DNA from: SIG607 sp045614505
GTDB taxonomy: Bacteria > Bacillota > Clostridia > Oscillospirales > Acutalibacteraceae
NCBI GenBank assembly: GCA_045614505.1
Contig: JAZLDA010000083.1
Span: forward strand, 1-11,840
Direction: 5' to 3'
DNA length: 11,840 nucleotides
Part shown: one piece after another, positions 7,809-11,840 of the stretch
How positions within the stretch are numbered: position 1 is the first letter of the stretch
Layout of the letters: each line of letters begins with the position of its first letter
Notes under the pieces: generated by a model
Told to the model about the DNA's origin: nothing
What the model saw: only the letters and a program-made list of their open reading frames with translations
Database searches by the model: none
Program-made: the position numbers and the translations under genes

Positions 7809-7853
7809 ATGTCAAAACGGCATATTTTCATATGTTTCGCGTTATCAATATAA
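7809..7853 (+). CDS. Possible 14-residue peptide (MSKRHIFICFALSI)
   Basis: AGGAG (7796-7800) stands 8 bases before an ATG that opens 14 codons ending in TAA. The peptide begins basic and becomes hydrophobic. It could be a leader peptide, a small membrane peptide, or the remaining start of a decayed gene. No homology is recognised and it may be chance. Confidence 0.2.
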   Translation: MSKRHIFICFALSI

Positions 7854-7884
7854 ATTTCAAGGTAGCTTTCTACATTTTTTTGTA

Positions 7885-7912
7885 TTGCAGAGAGCACTTT
7901 TTATGTTATAAT
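7885..7912 (+). promoter_or_regulatory. Strong sigma-A-type promoter with extended -10
   Basis: TTGCAG (7885-7890), a 16-base spacer and TATAAT (7907-7912) are present, and TG at 7904-7905 gives an extended -10. Transcription would begin near 7919, just ahead of a structured segment that ends in a terminator. Confidence 0.7.
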
Positions 7913-7918
7913 ATATTT

Positions 7919-8020
7919 GCAAAGGAAATCCGGGACAACTCGGTAAAATCAAGAGTTTTAGATCGGTTCCATTTTGAGTGTCGGTACCAAAAAACTCGTT
8001 CAAGAGAACGGGTGTTTTTT
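7919..8020 (+). ncRNA. Predicted short RNA or attenuator leader of unknown family
   Basis: The segment is bounded by a strong promoter and an intrinsic terminator, predicting a transcript of about 100 nt. Visible helices are CCGGG/CTCGG around ACAA (7930-7943), TAAAA/TTTTA (7944-7948 with 7956-7960), an imperfect GGTTCC/GGTACC pairing (7965-7970 with 7983-7988), and the terminator stem. The part at 7955-7995 resembles one type II-A CRISPR repeat. It could act as a free small RNA, or as a 5' leader controlling read-through into the YcxB-like gene 55 bases beyond the terminator. I do not recognise a named riboswitch class. The exact ends are inferred from the promoter and terminator. Confidence 0.5.
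7989..8020 (+). terminator. Intrinsic terminator of the short RNA
   Basis: ACTCGTTC (7994-8001) pairs with GAACGGGT (8006-8013), with one G-T wobble, around an AAGA loop. It is preceded by an A-run and followed by G and six T residues (8015-8020), the standard + strand terminator layout. Confidence 0.8.
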
Positions 8021-8022
8021 AT

Positions 8023-8054
8023 CCATTGCGAAAGCAATGGTATACCATTATAAT
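8023..8054 (+). promoter_or_regulatory. GAAA-tetraloop hairpin overlapping a promoter-like element
   Basis: CCATTGC (8023-8029) and GCAATGG (8034-8040) pair around GAAA. The same bases contain TTGCGA (8026-8031), which lies 17 bases before TATAAT (8049-8054). If used, transcription would start near 8061, almost on the ribosome site AGGAG (8062-8066) of the next gene, giving a very short leader. Whether this works as a promoter, as RNA structure, or both cannot be decided from sequence. Confidence 0.45.
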
Positions 8055-8074
8055 AAACCACAGGAGATGATGTT

Positions 8075-8584
8075 GTGCGTAATGAATATACTGTAGATTT
8101 AACGGTTTTAAGAGAATGGCACAAGGACCAGCTGTATAAAGGTGCAAATTTGGTATTATTTATTCTGTGGTGTGTTACGCTGATAGCCTGTATACCTTTA
8201 GGAATTATCAATGCTTTTCGCGGAGTACATATATATACTTTCTTCTGGTTCTGGACTTCTGTTTTTTGCATTTATAAAGCGTTCTTTTATAATAAAATAA
8301 AATTTAAACAATGGTACAAGAGACTTGTTCTTGCCTATGGCAAAGAATCTTGGATAAGAACTATTCGGTTTGAAGATAACGGGATTGTTGTTGAAGAGGA
8401 AAAAAATAAATCTCATTTTTATTATGCAGATATTATAGAAATAGAAGAGCGGAATGAAAGAATATACATTAAGTTTAAAAGCAGAATGTATGTTGTATTG
8501 TACGCTTCAAAATTTGTTGATTGTACTTGGGAAGAATGTAAATCAGTGATTCTTGAAAATAACCCCGATGTTAAATTAAAATAG
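8075..8584 (+). CDS. YcxB-like two-segment membrane protein
   Basis: This 169-residue protein has two predicted membrane segments (about 23-45 and 52-72) and a soluble C-terminal part (about 80-165). The sequence around RFEDNGIVVEEE...HFYYADIIEIEE...ERIYIKF...MYVVLYASKF fits the YcxB-like C-terminal domain, a beta-rich module of unknown biochemical role. The GTG start at 8075 has AGGAG (8062-8066) 8 bases upstream; the two nearer ATG codons (8067, 8070) are in another frame. The gene is AT-rich and preceded by the terminator and promoter-like elements, so it may be attenuated or separately expressed. The family call rests on pattern recognition; the function is unknown. Confidence 0.65.
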   Translation: MRNEYTVDLTVLREWHKDQLYKGANLVLFILWCVTLIACIPLGIINAFRGVHIYTFFWFWTSVFCIYKAFFYNKIKFKQWYKRLVLAYGKESWIRTIRFEDNGIVVEEEKNKSHFYYADIIEIEERNERIYIKFKSRMYVVLYASKFVDCTWEECKSVILENNPDVKLK

Positions 8585-8610
8585 TTTTAATTATTGTTTG
8601 TAATAGATTT

Positions 8611-8645
8611 AAAACACCTCTGCATAAAATTAGTAGAGGTGTTTT
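8611..8645 (+). terminator. 11-bp hairpin: terminator that also buries the tspO ribosome site
   Basis: AAAACACCTCT (8611-8621) pairs perfectly with AGAGGTGTTTT (8635-8645) around a 13-base loop. The 3' arm ends in TTTT, so it can act as a weak terminator for the YcxB-like gene. The same arm holds AGAGGTG (8635-8641), the only plausible ribosome site for the ATG at 8649. Reads from upstream would therefore hide that site, while a promoter inside or downstream of the loop would free it. Confidence 0.7.
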
Positions 8646-8648
8646 ATT

Positions 8649-9125
8649 ATGAACAAAAAATTGCGTTCGTATATCATTGCAATAATTATACCCCTTGCAG
8701 TGGGTGGGTTGTCGGCGTTGTTGACCGGCGGTAGTATGGGTTTTTATGAAACAATAGAAAAACCGTCGCTGTCTCCGCCGGGTATAGTTTTTCCTATTGT
8801 CTGGACAATTCTGTACACCCTAATGGGTATTGGCAGTGCGATGATTTATAACAGCAGTTCGGGTACAGCGGCGGAGAGAAATAATGCTTTGGCGGTGTAT
8901 GCTCTGCAGCTTATAATAAATTTCTTTTGGAGCATTGTTTTCTTTAATTTAAGAGCGTTTTTACCCGCATTCATTTTAATTTTAATTTTGTGGGCGCTTA
9001 TTGGAGTAATGATTATAAGATTTTATAAAATTGACAAAACCGCCGCGCTTTTGCAAATACCGTATTTTCTATGGGTGACCTTTGCAGCATATCTGACATT
9101 GATGATTTATTTATTGAACAGATAA
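8649..9125 (+). CDS. tspO: TspO/MBR family membrane protein
   Basis: This 158-residue protein has five predicted membrane helices, the size and layout of the tryptophan-rich sensory protein / peripheral benzodiazepine receptor family. Signature segments are KPSLSPPGIVFPIVWTILY (38-56, with the PP and W of helix 2), ALQLIINFFWSIVFF (85-99), LWALIGVMI (114-122) and PYFLWVTFAAYLTLMIYLLNR at the end. Family members bind porphyrins and related ligands and are linked to stress responses; the ligand here is not known. The start at 8649 has AGAGGTG 7 bases upstream, inside the 3' arm of a hairpin. No gene for haem metabolism is adjacent. Confidence 0.92.
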   Translation: MNKKLRSYIIAIIIPLAVGGLSALLTGGSMGFYETIEKPSLSPPGIVFPIVWTILYTLMGIGSAMIYNSSSGTAAERNNALAVYALQLIINFFWSIVFFNLRAFLPAFILILILWALIGVMIIRFYKIDKTAALLQIPYFLWVTFAAYLTLMIYLLNR

Positions 9126-9188
9126 ATCAATTTCGTCTTATAATTCTTCCTAAAATGCCGATACTATTTTCAAAAGGAGGCAAGAATT

Positions 9189-9623
9189 ATGATAGAACAG
9201 GATACAATAAAACTGCTTAGAGAGTGTGATGCAGGTATAAAAATGGGTGTATCTGCCATTGATGAAGTATTTCAGTATGTTAAGTCAGAGGAGCTAATGA
9301 AATGTCTCAATGCCTGCAAGGATGAGCACAACAAGCTGGACTGTGAATTGCAGGAGCTTTTGGAAAAATACAAGGACGAGGGCAAGGACCCGAATCCAAT
9401 TGCAAAAGGAATGTCCTGGATTAAGACCAATATGAAGCTGTCTATGCACGAATCGGACCATACAATAGCTGACCTGATAACCGACGGCTGTAATATGGGA
9501 GTTAAATCGCTGAACAAATATCTGAACCAGTACAAAGCAGCTGATGAAGTGTCTAAGGACATTTGCAAAAGACTTATAAAGCTTGAGGAAAAGCTTACTG
9601 TACAAATGCGAGCTTTTCTGTAA
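9189..9623 (+). CDS. Small helical ferritin-like protein of unknown role
   Basis: The 144-residue protein has no signal peptide or membrane segment and is predicted to be almost wholly helical, with heptad-like patterns around residues 3-32, 33-62, 75-115 and 118-144. Its arrangement resembles clostridial proteins related to the DUF2383/PA2169-type four-helix (ferritin-like) group. Candidate metal-site residues include Glu46/His47 (KDEHNKLD) and His87/Glu88/His91 (MHESDH), but no clear di-iron signature is seen. It has four Cys (13, 40, 43, 52) in the first half, plus two later ones. AAGGAGG (9174-9180) lies 8 bases before the ATG. It is followed at once by a strong terminator, so it ends this small + strand set. 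The fold call is moderate and the function unknown. Confidence 0.65.
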   Translation: MIEQDTIKLLRECDAGIKMGVSAIDEVFQYVKSEELMKCLNACKDEHNKLDCELQELLEKYKDEGKDPNPIAKGMSWIKTNMKLSMHESDHTIADLITDGCNMGVKSLNKYLNQYKAADEVSKDICKRLIKLEEKLTVQMRAFL

Positions 9624-9655
9624 AAAAAACTGAACGGAAATTCCGTTCAGTTTTT
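9623..9655 (+). terminator. Intrinsic terminator after the ferritin-like gene
   Basis: CTGAACGGAA (9630-9639) and TTCCGTTCAG (9641-9650) form an almost loop-less palindrome. It is flanked by an A-run (9623-9629) and a T-run (9651-9655), so it can work on both strands. Confidence 0.85.
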
Positions 9656-9659
9656 ATAT

Positions 9660-9692
9660 AAAAAGTGGCACCCGCCCAAAGGCGAGTGCCAC
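9660..9692 (-). terminator. Intrinsic terminator of rnpB
   Basis: Read on the - strand, GTGGCACTCGCC pairs with GGCGGGTGCCAC (one wobble) around a short loop and is followed by five T residues (+ strand A at 9660-9664). It directly follows the 3' strand of RNase P helix P1. Confidence 0.85.
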
Positions 9693-10022
9693 ACGAGTAA
9701 GCCTATAAGCCGAGTTCTGTTATCGACGACTATCTATCTCGAGAGGCTGTTGCCAACCTCCTCAAGCCGCTTTTCACGGCACATCGAGCAAATGTAAAGC
9801 CGTAGTCAGCGTTGCTCCGGATAAGGTTTACAGGGCCGATATGTCTCCATATCGCCGGTGAGCTCTTACCTCGCCTTTCCACCCTTACCGTATTAACGGC
9901 GGCATATCTCTGTTGCACTATCTCTAAGGTCACCCTCGGCGGCCGTTAGCCGCTATCCTGCTCTGTGGGGCTCGGACTTTCCTCATACGGCAAAACCGTA
10001 CGCAGCCGTCCGGCAAACTCGC
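9693..10022 (-). ncRNA. rnpB: RNase P RNA, bacterial class A
   Basis: This is the catalytic RNA that removes 5' leaders from pre-tRNA. On the - strand the universally conserved GAGGAAAGTCCGAG is at 9984-9971 and the 3' element ACAGAACTCGGCTTAT at 9720-9705, as in the P4/J regions of bacterial RNase P RNA. The 5' end CGAGTTTGCC pairs with the 3' end GGCTTACTCG to form P1. The inner CAACAGAGATATGCCGCC, GGTAAGGGTGGAAAGG and GGTAAGAGCTCACCGGC blocks match class A domains. The length of about 330 nt is normal for class A, although the ends are approximate. The promoter and terminator are both visible. Confidence 0.96.
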
Positions 10023-10028
10023 AAGGGT

Positions 10029-10057
10029 ATTTTATCACATTATACGACTTGTGTCAA
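10029..10057 (-). promoter_or_regulatory. rnpB promoter
   Basis: On the - strand TTGACA (10057-10052), a 17-base spacer and TAAAAT (10034-10029) form a near-ideal sigma-A promoter, placing the start near 10022 at the beginning of the RNase P RNA. Confidence 0.85.
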
Positions 10058-10079
10058 AGTCTTTTTGCCACGCATATAT

Positions 10080-10111
10080 AGTAAAGAATAGAATTATTTC
10101 TATATTTTACT
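10080..10111. promoter_or_regulatory. 32-base imperfect palindrome before the ATPase gene
   Basis: AGTAAA (10080-10085) pairs with TTTACT (10106-10111), a G-T wobble and one A-A mismatch follow, then ATAGAA (10088-10093) pairs with TTCTAT (10098-10103) around a 4-base loop. It ends two bases before the ribosome site region of the ATPase gene. It could be an operator or a hairpin in the leader. No clear promoter for the ATPase gene is seen apart from this AT-rich stretch. Confidence 0.45.
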
Positions 10112-10127
10112 GTAAGGAGAAGACTTT

Positions 10128-11210
10128 ATGGCACTTGAAGGTTTACCTATATATTTTTTGGCGAGCAACTCTGCTGACGGATTTATAAACGGTTTTTCTA
10201 ATGCTTATGACCCTAAAAATGGGTGGAAAGCCTATCTGATTAAAGGCGGTCCGGGTACGGGGAAATCCTCTTTTATGAAAAAGGTGGCTACATATTTTGC
10301 AGACAGGGGAGAGGCTGTGGAAATAGTGCCTTGCAGCAGTGACCCTGATTCACTGGATGCGGTGGTACTGCCGGAAAAAAAGATAATTATTCTTGATGCT
10401 ACCGCGCCACACGTAATGGACCCGATTTATCCCGGTGTATGCGAGGAAATACTTGATTTCGGGCAGTTTTGGGACACTTCTCTTATTGAGAGCAACAGGG
10501 AAGAAATAATTGCTTTGACCGATAATAACAAGGCGCTTCACCGACGGGCTTCACGGATTCTTTCGGCTATAGGTCAGTTAAAGCGCAACGAAATGAAGAT
10601 ATCATTACTGGCTACCGATATTGATAAAACCTTTGATTATGCCGTGAAACTCGCTTCACGCTTCATTAAGCCTCAAAAAGGACAGGCGAGCGAAAGGGTG
10701 ATTTATCTTTCTGCTGTAACCCCAAAGGGCAATATATTTTACCGAGACACCATTGATAAGCTCTGCAGTGAAAAAGTAATTATCCTTGATGAGTACAGCA
10801 CGGTATCTAATATGATTTTTTCTGTTATACGGGATTATGCATTAAAAAACGGTGCTCAAATAATAACCGTGAAAAACAATATTCTCCCCGGCGAACAAAT
10901 TGACCATATACTTATTCCTTCTCTTTCTCTCGCTTTTTGCAGCAGCAGGAGTGAAATGGAAATATATGACGAGGCTGTCCGTAAAATTCATGCTACACGA
11001 TTTATGAACAGAGATGTTTTAAGAGAGTCAAGAAGCAGAATTCTTTTTGGCAGACGCCTTACAAAGGAACTGCTTAGCGGCGCTGCGAACACACTTAAAG
11101 AGGCGAAAGAAGTACACGATAAGCTGGAGTATCATTATATTAAGGCTATGGACTTTGAAGGCCTTAATGAATTTTGCCGAAACTTTACTGAGAGTCTTTT
11201 TAATAATTGA
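10128..11210 (+). CDS. Predicted P-loop ATPase, duplicated-domain (PRK06851-like) family
   Basis: This 360-residue cytoplasmic protein has a clear Walker A, GGPGTGKS (residues 40-47), and a Walker B-like hydrophobic strand IIILDATAPH (86-95). The second half (about 191-275) repeats the layout of the first: YLSAVTPKG parallels YFLASNSADG, and IDHILIPSLSLAF parallels LDAVVLPEKKIII. At the place of the second P-loop it reads ILDEYSTVSNMI (219-230), without the glycine-lysine core. The family is known to me as an uncharacterised clostridial and bacillar ATPase with two such halves; the substrate is unknown. AAGGAG (10114-10119) lies 8 bases before the ATG. A TTGACA promoter for the next gene overlaps its stop, so the two may be separately controlled. 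Confidence 0.75.
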   Translation: MALEGLPIYFLASNSADGFINGFSNAYDPKNGWKAYLIKGGPGTGKSSFMKKVATYFADRGEAVEIVPCSSDPDSLDAVVLPEKKIIILDATAPHVMDPIYPGVCEEILDFGQFWDTSLIESNREEIIALTDNNKALHRRASRILSAIGQLKRNEMKISLLATDIDKTFDYAVKLASRFIKPQKGQASERVIYLSAVTPKGNIFYRDTIDKLCSEKVIILDEYSTVSNMIFSVIRDYALKNGAQIITVKNNILPGEQIDHILIPSLSLAFCSSRSEMEIYDEAVRKIHATRFMNRDVLRESRSRILFGRRLTKELLSGAANTLKEAKEVHDKLEYHYIKAMDFEGLNEFCRNFTESLFNN

Positions 11211-11235
11211 CATTTAGTTCTATTTAATATAATAT
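11207..11235 (+). promoter_or_regulatory. Promoter overlapping the ATPase stop codon
   Basis: TTGACA (11207-11212) includes the TGA stop of the ATPase gene. Candidate -10 boxes are TATAAT (11228-11233, 15-base spacer) and TAATAT (11230-11235, 17-base spacer). It would drive the membrane-anchored protein gene at 11265. Confidence 0.55.
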
Positions 11236-11264
11236 AAAAAGGAATTAAAAAACGGAGGGGTCGT

Positions 11265-11813
11265 ATGAAAAAGGACAGCGGCAAAATTGCTGTTATGGGC
11301 GTTTTATCACTGCTGGTTGCCATAGGTACCCTTATAGGCGCCGCTGTGCTTGCTGATATTAATAGTAAGAATTTATCAATTGACCTCCCCGACAGTAATT
11401 ATTCTGCTAATGACAACTCATCACAGGAAAGCAATAATCAGCAAAGCTCTTCTGTAAGCAGTGAAGAAAGCTCGTCAAGTGAAGAAGTCTCGTCTGATGA
11501 AGAAAGCCTGCCCGAGGAAATAAAGCCCGACATTGAAACCGGAATTTATACTTTGGGTACAGATAGCATTGTCATCACCTCCGGGGAAGCGGGTTTTGTT
11601 GAGGGAAACATAAACTGCGGTGGAATAACAATGGAATTCTCGGGACAAACGGTTGACAGCACCCTTATTGCCACAGGTACTGACAGTCTTAATAACACTG
11701 TTGAAATTACTCTTGTTTTTGACGGCACTGCAATTACGGCTTCCAGCCGTCCTATAATACAATATGAAGAAGCCTCGGATTATCTTACCGTTTCGGGAGT
11801 TTTTGTTAAATAG
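11265..11813 (+). CDS. Membrane-anchored extracellular protein with Ser/Glu-rich linker
   Basis: This 182-residue protein has a basic N-terminus and one membrane segment (about 8-30). A low-complexity Ser/Glu/Asn linker (about 44-85) follows, then a compact beta-strand-rich C-terminal domain (about 90-182) with a single Cys (118). The membrane segment lacks an obvious signal peptidase site or lipobox, so an N-terminally anchored outward-facing protein is the likely topology. The C-terminal domain has alternating polar and hydrophobic strands (IYTLGTDSIVITSG, TMEFSGQTVDSTLIATG, VEITLVFDGTAI), as in small lipid- or ligand-binding beta folds, but I do not recognise a family. GGAGG (11254-11258) lies 6 bases before the ATG. 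The 27 bases after its stop contain CGGAG, which may be the ribosome site of a next gene outside the window. Confidence 0.75.
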   Translation: MKKDSGKIAVMGVLSLLVAIGTLIGAAVLADINSKNLSIDLPDSNYSANDNSSQESNNQQSSSVSSEESSSSEEVSSDEESLPEEIKPDIETGIYTLGTDSIVITSGEAGFVEGNINCGGITMEFSGQTVDSTLIATGTDSLNNTVEITLVFDGTAITASSRPIIQYEEASDYLTVSGVFVK

Positions 11814-11840
11814 TAAAACAAAACTCGGAGATTTTAAATC

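Larger units (their letters stand above)
7598..8074. other. Non-coding, signal-rich interval after the pilus operon
   Basis: These 477 bases hold no convincing protein gene. They contain a 13-bp inverted repeat, a 14-codon mini-ORF, a strong promoter, a short structured transcript with terminator, and a second promoter-like element before the YcxB-like gene, each listed separately. A 73-codon open frame at 7832-8053 runs through the promoter and terminator and looks fortuitous. The composition is clearly AT-richer than the pilus genes. Confidence 0.7.

Noticed and set aside
7955..7995. A true CRISPR array
   Set aside because: Only one repeat-like unit is present in the window; no second copy or regular spacing was seen.
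7832..8053. 73-codon open frame after the pilus operon
   Set aside because: It runs through a promoter, structured RNA and terminator, has no ribosome site, and its peptide looks random.
9730..9933. 67-codon open frame on the - strand
   Set aside because: It lies inside the RNase P RNA.
10039..10044. TATAAT on the - strand as the rnpB -10 box
   Set aside because: It is only 7 bases from TTGACA; TAAAAT at 10034-10029 has the correct 17-base spacing.

Overview
The window is from a low-to-moderate GC Gram-positive bacterium, most likely a gut-type member of the Clostridia (Oscillospirales/Lachnospirales-like). The basis is the LPXTG-type sorting signals, the SpaA/Cna-B style pilins, strong AGGAGG Shine-Dalgarno sites, AT-rich intergenic DNA and a class A RNase P RNA. 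The species cannot be read from the sequence. Every protein gene is on the + strand; only the RNase P RNA is on the - strand.

Bases 1-7597 are a sortase-dependent pilus operon whose 5' end lies outside the window. In order it encodes a very large, cysteine-rich tip or adhesin subunit (cut by the window start, ends LPATG), the major shaft pilin (ends LPSTG), a class C pilus-polymerising sortase, a small second pilin with a different sorting signal (LIQTGQ), and a second, smaller sortase of another class. The last three genes overlap by 8-11 bases, which suggests translational coupling. The major pilin is separated from the sortase by a perfect GC-rich stem-loop that could set the ratio of pilin to sortase. 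The expected division of labour is that the class C sortase polymerises the two LPXTG proteins, while the small pilin is the basal subunit that the second sortase fixes to the cell wall.

Bases 7598-8074 carry no convincing protein gene but are rich in signals: a 13-bp inverted repeat, a 14-codon mini-ORF with a good ribosome site, a near-consensus extended -10 promoter, a roughly 100-nt transcript ending in an intrinsic terminator, and a second promoter-like element. A 41-nt segment of the short transcript resembles a single type II-A CRISPR repeat.

Bases 8075-9623 hold three small genes: a YcxB-like membrane protein, a TspO/MBR membrane protein whose ribosome site lies inside a hairpin, and a helical ferritin-like protein of unknown role. 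Two back-to-back terminators then separate these from rnpB, which runs on the - strand from its own TTGACA/TAAAAT promoter.

Bases 10128-11813 encode a predicted P-loop ATPase with two related halves, the second of which has lost its nucleotide-binding loop, and a membrane-anchored extracellular protein with a Ser/Glu-rich linker that has its own promoter.
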